Positions 52,926-63,518 of a DNA stretch of 64,000 nt are shown here, piece after piece. The stretch comes from Pararhodobacter sp. CCB-MM2. GTDB lineage: Bacteria; Pseudomonadota; Alphaproteobacteria; Rhodobacterales; Rhodobacteraceae. The notes beneath the pieces are model-generated. The model saw nothing but the letters and a program-made list of their open reading frames with translations. It was not told the origin of the DNA and ran no database searches. The stretch lies in contig NZ_LRRR01000019.1 in NCBI RefSeq assembly GCF_001691415.1, positions 1-64,000 of the forward strand. Reading direction: 5' to 3'. Position numbers and translations under genes: made by a program. How positions within the stretch are numbered: the stretch's first letter is position 1; the number at the start of each line of letters is the position of its first letter.

Positions 52926-54722
52926 TTACCCCTCGGTCAGTTCCGCCGCACCGTCGGTGAACTGCAGCCGCGCCAGCCGGGCATAGAGGCCGCCCTGCGC
53001 CACCAGCTCGGCATGGGTGCCCTCGGCGGCGATGCGGCCCTGATCGAAGACCACGATCCGGTCAGCCTTGCGCACGGTGGCCAGACGGTGGGCGACGACG
53101 ATGGTCGTGCGCCCCTCGGACAGCCGGTCGACGGCATCCTGCACCAGACGCTCGCTTTCCGCATCCAGCGCCGAGGTCGCCTCGTCGAGCAACAACACCG
53201 GCGCGTCGCGCAGGATGGCGCGGGCAATGGCAATGCGCTGCTTCTGGCCACCCGAGAGCATCACCCCACGCTCGCCCAGCTGGGTCTCATACCCCTCGGG
53301 CAGCTTGGTGATGAAGTCATGCGCGGCAGCGGCGCGGGCGGCCTCGTCGATTTCGGCATCCGTGGCATCGGGGCGGCCGAAACGGATGTTCTCGCGCGCC
53401 GAGGTGGCGAAGATCACCGGGTCCTGCGGCACCAGCGCCATCGCGCCGCGCAGATCCGCGCGCGACAGGTCGCGCAGGTCGTGGCCGTCCAGCGTCACCG
53501 CCCCTTCCTGCGGGTCGTAGAAACGCATCAACAGCTGGATGATCGTGGATTTGCCCGCGCCCGAGGGGCCGACCAGCGCCACCGTCTCGCCGGGCTTCAC
53601 GCTGAGCGAAATCCCGTCCAGCGCCGATTGCGTCGGGCGCGAGGGATAGTGGAACCGCACGTTGTCAAAGGCGACGGCGCCCTGCACCGGCGCGGCCAGC
53701 AGGCGCGGCTGGGCCGGGTCCTGCACGGCATCGATGGCCTCCATCATCTCGATCAGACGCTCGGTTGCGCCGGCGGCGCGTTGCAGCTCGCCCCAGATCT
53801 CGGACAAGGCGCCGACCGAACCGGCGACCAGCACCGAGTAGATCACGAACTGCACCAGCTCGCCGATGGACATGCTGCCTTCGCGCACGTCGATGGCCCC
53901 GATCCACAACACGCCGACAATGCCCGAGAACACCAGCGCTATGATCACCACGGTCATCATCGCGCGGGTGGCGATGCGGATCATGGCGATGTCGAAGCTC
54001 TTCTCCGTCACCGTGTCGAAGGCGGCGATGGAGCGGGTCTCATGCGTGAAGGCCTGCACGGTCTGCGCGGCGCCGATGGCCTCGGAGGCATTGCCCGACG
54101 ATTGTGCGATCCAGTCCTGATTCTCGCGCGAGAGGCGGCGCAGGCGGCGGCCCAAGGTGACGATGGGAATGATCACGGCGGGGACCAGCAGCAGCACAAG
54201 GCCCGTCAACTTGGGCGAGGTCAGCGCCAGCAGGATCAGACCACCGAACAGCATCAGTACGTTGCGAAGCGCCACCGAAACGGAGGAGCCGACAATCGAC
54301 TGGATCAGCGTCGTGTCGGTGGTGATGCGCGACAGCACCTCACCTGACAGGATCCGCTCGTAGAAGGCGGGCGACATGCCGATCACACGGGCGAACAGCG
54401 CCTTGCGGATATCGGCCACCACGCGTTCCCCCAACCGGGTGACCATGTAGTAGCGCAGGCCTGTCCCCACGGCGAGCAACCCCGCCAGCGCGAGGGCCGC
54501 GACGAAATACTGGTTGAGCAGCACCAGCTCGCCCGAGCCGAAGCCATCGACCACCCGGCGCACCGCCAAGGGCAGCGCCAGCGAGACCGAGGCCGTCAGC
54601 ACCAGCGCCACGAAGGCCCCGGCCAGCAGCCCCTTGTATTGGCCAAGGAACGGCCACAGCCCGGCCAGCGCGCCGATCCGACGCGATCCCGCGCGGGTTT
54701 CCGTTTGCGATGCGTCACTCAT
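52926..54722 (-). CDS. ABC exporter, fused permease and ATPase
   Basis: The 598-residue half-transporter has six membrane helices (about 30-320; [22 protein letters not shown]) and a C-terminal ATPase: [10 protein letters not shown] (Walker A), VPQDPVIFA (Q-loop), [14 protein letters not shown] (signature), [12 protein letters not shown] (Walker B) and [12 protein letters not shown] (H-loop). It should work as a homodimer of the MsbA/LmrA type, moving a lipid or drug outward. It starts at [10 protein letters not shown]. No neighbour defines the cargo. Confidence 0.93.
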   Translation of the reverse strand: MSDASQTETRAGSRRIGALAGLWPFLGQYKGLLAGAFVALVLTASVSLALPLAVRRVVDGFGSGELVLLNQYFVAALALAGLLAVGTGLRYYMVTRLGERVVADIRKALFARVIGMSPAFYERILSGEVLSRITTDTTLIQSIVGSSVSVALRNVLMLFGGLILLALTSPKLTGLVLLLVPAVIIPIVTLGRRLRRLSRENQDWIAQSSGNASEAIGAAQTVQAFTHETRSIAAFDTVTEKSFDIAMIRIATRAMMTVVIIALVFSGIVGVLWIGAIDVREGSMSIGELVQFVIYSVLVAGSVGALSEIWGELQRAAGATERLIEMMEAIDAVQDPAQPRLLAAPVQGAVAFDNVRFHYPSRPTQSALDGISLSVKPGETVALVGPSGAGKSTIIQLLMRFYDPQEGAVTLDGHDLRDLSRADLRGAMALVPQDPVIFATSARENIRFGRPDATDAEIDEAARAAAAHDFITKLPEGYETQLGERGVMLSGGQKQRIAIARAILRDAPVLLLDEATSALDAESERLVQDAVDRLSEGRTTIVVAHRLATVRKADRIVVFDQGRIAAEGTHAELVAQGGLYARLARLQFTDGAAELTEG

Positions 54723-54931
54723 CGGCGGCCCCTTCTTTCCCTGAGCCCTTCGCGTTTAGGCAGTCCGGCGCGCGGGGGCAAGCGTCCGGCCCCGTCGCGC
54801 GACAATTGGCACCTCTCCGCGCAATCACGGGTTGCTGGCTAACAGGTGATCACACCCCCCCTTGGCCTGTGAACGAATGATCTTCACTCTAGGCGCATTC
54901 ATTCCCACCATTGCCGTCCCCGGAGCGCGTC

Positions 54932-56878
54932 ATGCTGTTTCACACCCCCACCCTCCAGCTGCGCAGCCGCCTGCGTCGCGCTGTCGTCCTGTCGCTGTCG
55001 GGCCTCGTGCTGGCCCTGCCCCTGTCCGCCGAGACCTCGATCAACGCCGTCACCCTGTCCACGGCGGGCCTCGCCATGATCGAGGCCGAGGGCCAGATGG
55101 GGCTGGAGCCGATCACGCTCTCGGTTGCGCGCGACGATATCGACGACTTCCTCAAGACGCTCTGGGTGCTGGACCCGAACGGCGCGGTGCCCTTCGTCAC
55201 CATGACTGGGCCGGGCAGCTTCGAGGACGCCTTCGCCCATTTCCCCTTCGGCCCGCAGGACGTGACCGACCCCGCCCGCCTGTTCGGCACCATGGTCGGC
55301 GCGCCGCTGGTGGTCGAGCGTCGCGGCGAAAGCTGGGAGGGGCTGAACATGGGCGTGACCCAGCGCCCCGACGAGCATGGCAGCGTCAACGTTCTGAACC
55401 TGCAGGCCGAGGACGGCACCCTGCACGCCTTCGTCATGGATGACGCGCTGGGCGTCCGCTTCGCCGATGCCGCCGATCAGGCCACCCTGCGCGACGCGCT
55501 GCGGGCGTGGCGCGGCTCGGCCAACCCGCGCCGGGTGGAGCTGACGCTCGATTCCGACGACCGCACCCCGCGCGACGTGGGTCTGGTCTATCTGCAGAAC
55601 GCCCCGCTGTGGCGCACCGCTTGGCGCGCCGTCGACACCGACGAGGGCATCCGCCTGATCGGCTGGGCCGTGGTCGAGAACACCACCGGCATCGACTGGG
55701 ACGATGTGGAGCTGACCTTGGCCACCGGCTCGGTCCGGGCGATCGAGGCGCAGCTTTACGCCCGCACCTATGCGCGTCGCGAACAGGCCAGCACGCCGGA
55801 GATCCCGCGCCCCGCCCCCATGGTCGCCATGGCCCCCGCCTATCGCGGCGCCGTCGCGGACATGGCCGAGGCCGCCGGCGCGGGACGCGTGCAGATGGAA
55901 CAGAGCATCGCCTCGATCCCGGTGACCGCGGATGACGGCGACAGCTTCTCGCGCTTCACCCTGGGCACGCCGGTCACCCTGCCGGCCGGCCAGATGATGA
56001 GCGTGCCGTTCCTGTCCGAGATGCTGGAGGACGCGCGCCTGACCCTCTACCGCGGCGGCCGCGGCGAGAGCCATCCGGTCATCGCGCTGTCCTTGGAGAA
56101 CCCCCTGCCCCTGCGCCTGCCCGCCGGTGTCCTGACGCTGTACGAGGACGGGCGCGGCCATGCCGGCGATGCGATGATCCCGGAACTTGCCCCCGGTGCG
56201 ACCGAGATCGTCGACTTCGCCCTCGATACGGCGGTGGAGATCCGCGAGGAGGTCTCGAACACCGAGACGCTGCGCGAATTGCGCCTCGCTCGCGGCGTTC
56301 TCTTCATCACCGAGGATCTGGAGCGCCGCTTCACCTACCGGATCGAAGGCGCGCCCGATGCCGAGCGCGAGATCACCATCGACCATCCGCGTCATTCCGG
56401 TTGGACCATCAGCGCCCCCAGCGGAGCCGAGGAGCGCAACGACGCGTGGCGCTTCGAGGTGCCGGTGGCCGCCGGTGAGCGGGCCTCGCTCAGCGTGACC
56501 GAACGCCAGCCGCGCACCCGTCAGATGGGGGTGATGGACATGGACCTGCCGACGCTGGCATACTGGCAGGGTCGCACCGAGGATGCCGGACTGCGCGACA
56601 CGCTGGCCCGTGCGGCCGCGATGCGCCAGCAGATCCTTGATGCCGAGAATGAACAGCGCCGCCTCTCGGGCGAGATGCAGACTCTCGAGCGTGAACAGCA
56701 GCGACTGGTCAGCCTGATCGTCCAGCTGGGCGATGACAGCCAGGCCAACCGCGAGCGTCGCGCCCGTGTCGATGCCATCGACGCCGAGATCACTGCGGCC
56801 CGCGAGGCCTCGGCCGCCGCCGCCCAACGCGCGACCACGCTGCGCGGCGACCTCGCCGAGCTGATCGGAACGCGCTGA
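54932..56878 (+). CDS. DUF4139 domain protein, exported
   Basis: The 648-residue protein has a signal peptide (RAVVLSLSGLVLALPLSA, cleaved near AET) and the DUF4139 features WRTAWRAVDTDEGIRLIGWA, VENTTGIDWDDVELTLATGS and SFSRFTLGTPVTLPAGQMMS. Its last 80 residues form a coiled coil (RLSGEMQTLEREQQRLVSLI onward). The fold is repeated beta-sandwich. The function is unknown; related proteins are envelope proteins. The start has GGAG upstream. A strong terminator follows. Confidence 0.86.
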   Translation: MLFHTPTLQLRSRLRRAVVLSLSGLVLALPLSAETSINAVTLSTAGLAMIEAEGQMGLEPITLSVARDDIDDFLKTLWVLDPNGAVPFVTMTGPGSFEDAFAHFPFGPQDVTDPARLFGTMVGAPLVVERRGESWEGLNMGVTQRPDEHGSVNVLNLQAEDGTLHAFVMDDALGVRFADAADQATLRDALRAWRGSANPRRVELTLDSDDRTPRDVGLVYLQNAPLWRTAWRAVDTDEGIRLIGWAVVENTTGIDWDDVELTLATGSVRAIEAQLYARTYARREQASTPEIPRPAPMVAMAPAYRGAVADMAEAAGAGRVQMEQSIASIPVTADDGDSFSRFTLGTPVTLPAGQMMSVPFLSEMLEDARLTLYRGGRGESHPVIALSLENPLPLRLPAGVLTLYEDGRGHAGDAMIPELAPGATEIVDFALDTAVEIREEVSNTETLRELRLARGVLFITEDLERRFTYRIEGAPDAEREITIDHPRHSGWTISAPSGAEERNDAWRFEVPVAAGERASLSVTERQPRTRQMGVMDMDLPTLAYWQGRTEDAGLRDTLARAAAMRQQILDAENEQRRLSGEMQTLEREQQRLVSLIVQLGDDSQANRERRARVDAIDAEITAAREASAAAAQRATTLRGDLAELIGTR

Positions 56879-56937
56879 CCGAAAACCCGCCGTTCCGGCA
56901 GGAACCCCCCTGAGCACAACAGGGGCGAGCAGAAGAA

Positions 56938-56975
56938 GAACGGCCACCGGGGGTTCCGGTGGCCGTTCCGTTTTT
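56938..56975 (+). terminator. Intrinsic terminator of the DUF4139 gene
   Basis: A perfect 13-bp stem (56938-56950 with 56956-56968) has a 5-nt loop and a run of five T at 56971-56975. It lies 18 bp before the stop of the convergent dioxygenase gene. Confidence 0.9.
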
Positions 56976-56992
56976 CCGGGCCTGCGCCAGTC

Positions 56993-57787
56993 TCAGCCGA
57001 AGCGATAGCTCGACGCGGTCACGCCACCCATCAGTCCAACGTCATGGTAGACGCGGGTGGCGGGCTCGCCCTCGGCCGCACCCAGCGCCGCGAACAGCGG
57101 AACCAGATGGTCCTCCTGCGCGTGGCAGGTGCGGGCATAGGGCGCGCTTTCCCAGTCGATCAGCGCCTCGGTCCGTTGCTCCGGCGCCGCGGCGAGGGTG
57201 TCGCCCAGCCAAGCGTCGAAGGCCTCGGACGGGACCTTGGCGGCGGGGCCGAACATCCGCAGGTTATGGAAGCTGAGGCCCGAGCCGAGGATCAGCACAC
57301 CCTCGTCCCGCAACGGCGCCAGCGCGCGGCCCATGGCGAAATGCTCGGCCGGCGAATAGCCCTTGCGCAGCGACACCTGATAGACCGGGATCTGCGCGTC
57401 CGGGTACATGATGTACAAGGGCGCGAAGGTGCCGTGGTCGAAGCCCTGCTTCAGGTCCATCCGCGCGGGCAGGCCGGCGGCTTCCAGAAGCTCCAGCGTC
57501 CGCTGCGCGATTTCGGGCGCGCCGGGGGCCGGATAGGTGATCGAGTAGGTTTCCTTGGGGAAGCCGTAGTAATCATAGACCATCGGCGGGTTGGCCGCGC
57601 CCATCACGGCGAAGTCGTCCTCTTCCCAATGGCCCGAGATCGACAGTACGGCCTTGGGCTTCTCGGGCAGTTCGGCGGCGATGCGCTTCAGGCTGTCTTC
57701 GAGATTGTGGAACTGGGCACGCATCGGCGGCAGCCACGGCCAGGGGCCGCCTCCATGCGAGATGAAATAGCTGGGCATGCGGGTCAT
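56993..57787 (-). CDS. Class III extradiol (DODA/YgiD-type) dioxygenase
   Basis: The 264-residue protein is of the LigB superfamily, closest to the 4,5-DOPA dioxygenase/YgiD group. Metal and active-site histidines are in YFISHGGGPW, SISGHWEED, FDHGTFAPLYIMYP and GSGLSFHNL. It should open a catechol-type ring with Fe or Zn. The true substrate is unknown. It starts 54 bp after doxX on the same strand and probably belongs to the LysR-DoxX-DODA unit. Confidence 0.91.
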   Translation of the reverse strand: MTRMPSYFISHGGGPWPWLPPMRAQFHNLEDSLKRIAAELPEKPKAVLSISGHWEEDDFAVMGAANPPMVYDYYGFPKETYSITYPAPGAPEIAQRTLELLEAAGLPARMDLKQGFDHGTFAPLYIMYPDAQIPVYQVSLRKGYSPAEHFAMGRALAPLRDEGVLILGSGLSFHNLRMFGPAAKVPSEAFDAWLGDTLAAAPEQRTEALIDWESAPYARTCHAQEDHLVPLFAALGAAEGEPATRVYHDVGLMGGVTASSYRFG

Positions 57788-57841
57788 GGCTGCCTCCGTT
57801 GCTTGCGGTTCAGATTTGCAGGCGGTTCAGGTGAGGATAGC

Positions 57842-58264
57842 TCAGCTGCGGCGCAGGGCGAAGGCCCCGGCACCCAGCAGGGCCTGCACGACCAGCGCCA
57901 CGGTCCAGAACGCCGGGTATTCCCAGCCACCGCCTTGGTTCGAGAAGAAGAACCCGGCCGAGGCATGGCCGAAGTAGCCGGCACCGACCATCACCGGGAT
58001 CAGCGCGAGCGAGACCCAGCGGGTCCAGACGCCGGCGATCAGGGCGAGGCCGCCGAGGATCTCCACCGCGATGGTGATGTAGGCGAGGAAACCGGGCAGG
58101 CCGATCGATTCAAAATAGCCAGCGGTGCCGGCGGGGGTGAAGACCGAGTATTTCATCCAGCCGTGCAGGATGAAGAACACGCCCATGGTGACGCGCAGGA
58201 TCAGCGCGGCGGTGTCGGCGTTGCTGACGCGGGCGGCGGGCAGCGAGGTGGTGGCAGTGGTCAT
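57842..58264 (-). CDS. DoxX family membrane protein
   Basis: The 140-residue protein has four membrane helices with the DoxX signature ILRVTMGVFFILHGWMKY and LAYITIAVEILGGLALIAGV. DoxX-like proteins are often linked to redox stress or act with thiol and quinone metabolism, and they frequently neighbour DODA-like dioxygenases. The ATG of MTTATTSLP has GGAGAG upstream; a frame from 58321 is unsupported. Confidence 0.88.
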   Translation of the reverse strand: MTTATTSLPAARVSNADTAALILRVTMGVFFILHGWMKYSVFTPAGTAGYFESIGLPGFLAYITIAVEILGGLALIAGVWTRWVSLALIPVMVGAGYFGHASAGFFFSNQGGGWEYPAFWTVALVVQALLGAGAFALRRS

Positions 58265-58362
58265 GGCTCTCTCCGGATACAGGATGCCGCGGGGCCGCGG
58301 CTTGCCTCCGTCAAATGACACACTTTTGATCCAGAAATAATCCCACCGAATGGCACTTCATT

Positions 58363-58379
58363 CCTTCCAAAATGGAAGG
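58363..58379. promoter_or_regulatory. Palindrome downstream of the lysR gene
   Basis: CCTTCCA-AAA-TGGAAGG is a 7-bp perfect inverted repeat just after the LysR stop and about 100 bp before the DoxX start. It may be a LysR operator or a weak attenuator. Confidence 0.4.
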
Positions 58380-58381
58380 TA

Positions 58382-59260
58382 TCAGCCCGTGGCTTCCAGG
58401 TCCTTCGCCAGATAGTCGATCAGCAGCCGGACCTTGCGCGGCAAGTGGCGGCCTGCCGGATAAAGCGCGTAGATCCCGCCGGGCGGGGGCTCGAACCGCT
58501 CCAGAAGCGGCACGACCCGGCCCTCGGCCAAGGCATCGCGGGCCGCGAAATGCGGGATGCGGGCGATGCCCAACCCATCCTCGGCGGCCATCAGGCAGGC
58601 GCGCGCGTTGGAATAGCGCAGCCGCCCGGTCACCACGACCACCGTCTCGGTGAAGCGCCAATGCGCCGGCTCACGCAGGTTGGTGTCGAGGATGCAGTCG
58701 TGGCCCGACAGCTCGGCCGGGGTCTGGGGCCCGCCGTGTTTCGCCAGATACTCGGGCGCCGCGACAACGACGATCCGCACCTCTCCCAGCTTGCGCGCGA
58801 CCAGAGAGCTGTCGACCGGGTTGCCCACGCGGATCGCCGCATCGAAGCCCTCATCGACCAGATTGACGAACCGGTCCGAGAAGGCGACGTCCAGCTCGAT
58901 CCCCGGATAGGCCGCCGCGAACCCGTTCAACGCGCGGGCCAATTCCATCGTGCCGAGGGAGATCGGCGCGGACAGCCGCAGCTTCCCGCGCGGGGCCTCC
59001 CCGGCCTCATGCAGGCTGAGGTCCAGCGCATCGAGGTCGCCGATGATGTTGCGGATCTGCGCGAAATAGCTCTGCCCCAGCTCCGTCGGGGCCAGCGCAC
59101 GGGTGGTCCGGTTCAAGAGCCGCGTGCCGAGCTCACTCTCCAGCGCAGAGACGAGTTTCGACGCCTGCCCGGCACTGGTGCCTTGCCTGCGTGCGGCCGC
59201 CGCGAAGCTGCCGGTCTCCATCACCGCGATGAACATCCTGTCGGCCGCGAGGCGGTCCAT
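58382..59260 (-). CDS. LysR-family transcriptional regulator
   Basis: The 292-residue regulator has an N-terminal winged HTH (AAARRQGTSAGQASKLVSAL, then TRLLNRTTRALAPTELG) and a C-terminal periplasmic-binding-like effector domain (about 90-290; RGKLRLSAPISLGTMELARA). It probably controls the DoxX and dioxygenase genes downstream. The HTH has QGTSAGQASK where most LysR proteins have a more usual SQPxxSxxI pattern. The start at MDRLAADRMF is convincing. Confidence 0.9.
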   Translation of the reverse strand: MDRLAADRMFIAVMETGSFAAAARRQGTSAGQASKLVSALESELGTRLLNRTTRALAPTELGQSYFAQIRNIIGDLDALDLSLHEAGEAPRGKLRLSAPISLGTMELARALNGFAAAYPGIELDVAFSDRFVNLVDEGFDAAIRVGNPVDSSLVARKLGEVRIVVVAAPEYLAKHGGPQTPAELSGHDCILDTNLREPAHWRFTETVVVVTGRLRYSNARACLMAAEDGLGIARIPHFAARDALAEGRVVPLLERFEPPPGGIYALYPAGRHLPRKVRLLIDYLAKDLEATG

Positions 59261-59395
59261 GTCGTGCCTTTCCCTCGTACGTTTCCATTATTGAATATGT
59301 ATGTCGGTCAAGAAAAGGTTCACAGCGTTGCCACGAGCGCGGAAACGCGCGAAGAAATGCAGGAAAGTCACTGAAATACAGCCCTGAGACGCAGC

Positions 59396-60034
59396 ATGAC
59401 TGACCCAATCGCGCAGGACGGGAATACCCCCGCTCCCCGCCGCCGCCGACCGACCCGCGCCGAGATCGCCGGGGCGGCTCGCGGCTGGGGCGCGGTGCGC
59501 GCGATCCTGTCGGGGATGTTGCTGGGGCCGGTGCTGGCACTTGTGACTCCCTCGGCGATCTTGGTGCTGGCGCTGGGCGAGCTGGGCAATATCCTCGCCG
59601 GTCAGCGGCAGGGTCTGGCCGTGGGCGAACAGGCCGCCGCCGCCGTGGTCCTGTTGCCGGCCGCCTGGCTCATCGGCTTTCCGGCAGCGCTCGCTTGGCT
59701 GCGCTGGCCTTGGGGCGGCTATCTGGGGGCGCTGTTCCAAGGCGGGCTGATGGGGCTGGGCTGGGCCGCGCTGGGCACCCATGGCGCGCAGCTGTGGCGG
59801 GCCGAGCGGCTGGGCCTGACGCAGATCACCCCGCCCGGCCTGAGCGACATCCTGACCAACGCCGCACTCGTCGGCATCCCCTTGGGCATGGCCACCGCCG
59901 CCGCCTTCTGGATTTCGCTGGAACGCCGTGCCGGTGGCTCGCGTCGCCGGGTCGGCATCCGGTTGACGACCCTGTTGCTGCTGGCTTGGGTGCAATTCGC
60001 GCTGGTGGCTGCGCTGGGCGCCTATCTGGGCTGA
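59396..60034 (+). CDS. Membrane protein of unknown function
   Basis: The 212-residue protein has a charged N-terminus (PRRRRPTRAEIAGAARG) and five or so membrane helices, including ILSGMLLGPVLALVTPSAIL, AAAAVVLLPAAWLIGFPAAL and LTTLLLLAWVQFALVAALGA. No family is recognised. It lies between a divergent LysR gene and the acyl-CoA synthetase, 102 bp upstream of the latter. Confidence 0.7.
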   Translation: MTDPIAQDGNTPAPRRRRPTRAEIAGAARGWGAVRAILSGMLLGPVLALVTPSAILVLALGELGNILAGQRQGLAVGEQAAAAVVLLPAAWLIGFPAALAWLRWPWGGYLGALFQGGLMGLGWAALGTHGAQLWRAERLGLTQITPPGLSDILTNAALVGIPLGMATAAAFWISLERRAGGSRRRVGIRLTTLLLLAWVQFALVAALGAYLG

Positions 60035-60136
60035 GGCCGGACGCGACGGCAGGCGGTGGCGCCGATTGCATCCCTCGGGGAAACCCGGCAAAATCCTTGG
60101 TCAGGAGCGCCGTTAGGGCGTCGGGGAGGATCATCA

Positions 60137-62032
60137 ATGACGCGCCAATTCGCCAATTTCGCGGACCGTAATGCCATCGAGGCCGAACAGCCCTGGGCCG
60201 AGCGCGACATCCCCGCCACCGTCTATGACCAGATCACCCGGACGGCCCGCGCCCATGGCACGCGCAAGGCGATCAGCTTCCAGATGTTCTCGGACGACGG
60301 CGCCAAGGCCGAGACCCTGACCTGGAACGAGTTCCACGCGCAGGTGACGCGCGCCGCCAACCTGTTCCGCAGCCTCGGCGTCGGCGAGGGCGACACCGTC
60401 GCCTATATCCTGCCCACGGTGAACGAGACGGCGATCACCCTGTTCGGCGCCATGACGGCGGGCATCGTCAACCCGATCAACCCGCTGATGGAGCCCGAGA
60501 AAATCGCCGGCATCCTGCGCGAGACCAATGCCAAGGTCGTCGTCACCCTGCGCGCTTTCCCCAAGACGGATGTGGCCCAGAAGGTGGCCGAGGCCCTGCG
60601 GCATGCGCCGAATGTGAAGACCGTGCTGGAGGTCGATCTCAACCACTACATGACCGGCGTGAAGAAGCTGCTGGTGCCGTTGATCCGCCCGAAGAACCCG
60701 GTGCATCACAACGCCCGCATCCTCAGCTTCTACCGCGAGCTGCAGAAGCAACCGGCCGACCGGCTGACCTTCCAACAGGCCTCGGGCGATCCGGTCTGCG
60801 CCTATTTCCACACCGGCGGCACCACGGGCCTGCCCAAGGTCGCGCAGCACCGCCATTCGGGCATTCTGTACAACGGCTGGCTGGGTGCGAACCTGCTGAT
60901 GTCCGAGACGGACACGATCCTCTGCCCGCTGCCTCTGTTCCACGTCTTCGCCGCCTATCCGATCCTGATGTCAGTGGTGACGGCGGGGGCGCATATGGTC
61001 ATGCCGACGCCCGCCGGCTATCGCGGCGACGGCGTGTTCGACAACTTCTGGAAGCTGGTCGAGCGCTGGCAGGTGAGCTTCATCATCGTCGTGCCGACCG
61101 CTCTGTCGGCGCTGATGCAGCGCAAGGTGAATGCGGATATTTCCACCTTGAAGAGCGGGTTTTCCGGCTCGGCCCCGCTGCCGCTTGAACTTTATCGACG
61201 TTTCGAGGAAGCGACGGGCGTTGCCATCGTCGAGGGCTACGGGCTGACCGAGGCCACCTGCCTTGTGTCCTGCAACCCGGTCGACGGGGTGAAGAAGGTG
61301 GGCTCCGTGGGCATCCCCTTCCCCTATACCAACTGTCGCATCCTGCATCATGGCACCGACGGCACGATCAGCAAGGAATGCACGGTCGACGAGGTGGGCG
61401 AGATCTGCATCTCCAACCCCGGCGTCATCCCCGGCTCGACCTATACCGAGAAGGCGAAGAATGACGGGCTCTATGCCGATGGTAGCTGGCTGCGGACGGG
61501 CGATCTTGGGCGGCTGGATGCCGATGGTTATCTGTGGATCACCGGCCGTGCGAAGGATCTGATCATCCGGGGCGGGCACAACATTGACCCCGCGATGATC
61601 GAGGAGGCGCTGCTGTCCCACCCCGCTGTGGGCTTCGCTGGCGCCATCGGTCAGCCCGATGCGACGGCGGGTGAATTGCCCTGCGCCTATGTCGAGCTGG
61701 TCGCAGGCGCGACGGTCACTCCGCGCGAATTGGCCGAGCACGCCGCAAGCCGCATTCCTGAGCGCGCCGCCGTGCCGAAGCATGTCGAGGTGCTGGCCGA
61801 GCTGCCGAAAACCGCCGTGGGCAAGGTCTTCAAGCCCGACCTGCGCCGCATGGCGATCACCCGCGTCTTCGATGCCGCGCTGAAGGAAGCCGGGGTGGAT
61901 GCCTCGGTGGCCGAGGTGATCGAGGACAAGAAGCGCGGGCTGGTGGCGAAGATCCGAGCCGGTGAGGGCGTGGATCAGGCGAAGCTGACCGAGGTTCTGG
62001 GCACCTTCGCGGTGCAGTGGGACAAGCTGTAA
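60137..62032 (+). CDS. Acyl-CoA synthetase (AMP-forming)
   Basis: The 631-residue ANL-superfamily ligase activates a carboxylic acid with ATP to an acyl-AMP and then an acyl-CoA. Motifs: YFHTGGTTGLPKVAQHRH (P-loop), GYGLTEATCLVS, WLRTGDLGRLDADGYLWITG (hinge), KDLIIRGGHNIDPAMIEEAL and the catalytic Lys in PKTAVGKVFKPDLRR. The N-terminal extension is longer than in acetyl-CoA synthetase and resembles medium- or long-chain types. The acid is not known. The start at MTRQFANFADR has GGAGGA upstream. Confidence 0.93.
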   Translation: MTRQFANFADRNAIEAEQPWAERDIPATVYDQITRTARAHGTRKAISFQMFSDDGAKAETLTWNEFHAQVTRAANLFRSLGVGEGDTVAYILPTVNETAITLFGAMTAGIVNPINPLMEPEKIAGILRETNAKVVVTLRAFPKTDVAQKVAEALRHAPNVKTVLEVDLNHYMTGVKKLLVPLIRPKNPVHHNARILSFYRELQKQPADRLTFQQASGDPVCAYFHTGGTTGLPKVAQHRHSGILYNGWLGANLLMSETDTILCPLPLFHVFAAYPILMSVVTAGAHMVMPTPAGYRGDGVFDNFWKLVERWQVSFIIVVPTALSALMQRKVNADISTLKSGFSGSAPLPLELYRRFEEATGVAIVEGYGLTEATCLVSCNPVDGVKKVGSVGIPFPYTNCRILHHGTDGTISKECTVDEVGEICISNPGVIPGSTYTEKAKNDGLYADGSWLRTGDLGRLDADGYLWITGRAKDLIIRGGHNIDPAMIEEALLSHPAVGFAGAIGQPDATAGELPCAYVELVAGATVTPRELAEHAASRIPERAAVPKHVEVLAELPKTAVGKVFKPDLRRMAITRVFDAALKEAGVDASVAEVIEDKKRGLVAKIRAGEGVDQAKLTEVLGTFAVQWDKL

Positions 62033-62053
62033 GCCCCCTCGGAGCATACCGTT

Positions 62054-62086
62054 CGCGGCCCTCTCCATGATACGCGAAGGGCCGCG
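62054..62086 (+). terminator. Hairpin after the acyl-CoA synthetase
   Basis: CGCGGCCCT (62054-62062) pairs with AGGGCCGCG (62078-62086) 22 bp after the stop, without a U-run. The rest of the 229-bp gap to mtaB has a short palindrome (62228-62242) and no gene. Confidence 0.5.
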
Positions 62087-62261
62087 CCCGACCCGTGGGT
62101 GGGCGCGTCGGAACGGCGAAGACTTGGCGCTTAATGGTGTCAAACCCCTCCGACGATTGATCTGATGGCTGAGGTTGCAATGCGCCCGCCTCCCAAAAGT
62201 TTCGGTGGGGCGGGTCGGGCGCGGCCCCGGGCGGGTCGCCCGTGCCAAGGCAAGAAGTCGT

Positions 62262-63518
62262 TCAGGCGGTCAGTTGCGAGCCGTCATGCCCCTGGATCAG
62301 CGCGGGAATGATCGACCCGACCTCATGATCCTGCGCAAATTTCACCTCCGTGAATTGCTCTGTCCGGCCCATGCGCGGGTTCTCCATCAGCACCAGATGC
62401 TGACGCCCGACCTGCTGCGCCAGATGCGCCACTGCCAGTTCCTCACCAAGCGAACGCAACCGCGCGGCGCGCTCCTTGATCAGGGGCTTCGCCACCTGCG
62501 GCATCCGCGCGGCGGGGGTGCCCTTGCGCGGCGAATAAGGGAAGACATGCAGCCAGGTCAGCCCGCATTCCTTCACCATATTCAGAGTGTTGGAGAACAT
62601 CTCCTCGGTCTCGGTCGGGAAACCGGCGATGATATCGGCGCCGTAAACCAGATCGGGGCGGGCGTTGCGCATATCCTCGCAGAAGCGGATCGCGTCGTCG
62701 CGCAGATGACGGCGCTTCATGCGCTTCAGCACCATGTCATCGCCGGCCTGCAGCGACAGGTGGAGATGCGGCATCAGGCGTTTCTCGGTTGCAATCGCCT
62801 CGATCAGCGCGGGGTCCGCTTCGACCGAGTCGATCGAGGAAATCCGCAGCCGCTCCAGATCCGGCACCAGCTTCAGGATGCGCCGCACAAGGTCGCCAAG
62901 CTTCGGCTCGGCCGGCAGATCGGCGCCCCATGAGGTCAGATCGACGCCGGTCAGCACCACCTCGCGGTAGCCAGCCCCGACCAGCCGCTTGATCTGCTCG
63001 ACCACCACACCCGCCGGGACCGAGCGCGAATTGCCGCGGCCATAGGGAATGATGCAGAAGGTGCAGCGGTGGTCGCAGCCGTTCTGCACCTGCACATAGG
63101 CGCGCGCGCGGGTGCCGAAGCCGTCGATCAGATGACCGGCGGTTTCCTTGACGGAGAGAATGTCATCGACCTGCACGCGCTCGGTCTCGCCGATCAGATC
63201 GGGCGCGAGGCCCTTCCAGGTCTCGGCCTGCATCTTCTCATGGTTGCCGATCACGCGCGTGACCTCGGGCATCTCGGCGAAGGTCTCGGGCTCGGTCTGC
63301 GCCGCGCAACCGGTGACGATGATCGTCGCGCCCGGATTGTCGCGCGCGATGCGGCGGATTTCCTGACGGGCCTTGCGGACGGCCTCGGCGGTGACGGCGC
63401 AGGTATTGACCACATGCGCATTCGAGACCCCGGCCTGCTGGGCCAGATCCTTCATCGCCTCGGTCTCATAGGCATTGAGCCGACAGCCGAGCGTGGTGAA
63501 AACCGGCGCGCTGCTCAT
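62262..63518 (-). CDS. mtaB: tRNA t6A37 methylthiotransferase MtaB
   Basis: MtaB (418 residues) converts t6A37 of ANN-decoding tRNAs to ms2t6A using radical SAM chemistry. It has the N-terminal MTTase cluster domain ([18 protein letters not shown] and VTGCAAQ), the radical SAM motif [16 protein letters not shown] and a C-terminal TRAM region. The ATG of MSSAPVFTT overlaps the dapF stop (ATGA). A longer frame that begins inside dapF is rejected. Confidence 0.95.
   Translation of the reverse strand: MSSAPVFTTLGCRLNAYETEAMKDLAQQAGVSNAHVVNTCAVTAEAVRKARQEIRRIARDNPGATIIVTGCAAQTEPETFAEMPEVTRVIGNHEKMQAETWKGLAPDLIGETERVQVDDILSVKETAGHLIDGFGTRARAYVQVQNGCDHRCTFCIIPYGRGNSRSVPAGVVVEQIKRLVGAGYREVVLTGVDLTSWGADLPAEPKLGDLVRRILKLVPDLERLRISSIDSVEADPALIEAIATEKRLMPHLHLSLQAGDDMVLKRMKRRHLRDDAIRFCEDMRNARPDLVYGADIIAGFPTETEEMFSNTLNMVKECGLTWLHVFPYSPRKGTPAARMPQVAKPLIKERAARLRSLGEELAVAHLAQQVGRQHLVLMENPRMGRTEQFTEVKFAQDHEVGSIIPALIQGHDGSQLTA

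Noticed and set aside
54875..54904. GAATGA...TCATTC inverted repeat before the DUF4139 gene
   Set aside because: Six-bp arms with 18 bp between them are weak and expected by chance in 64 kb.
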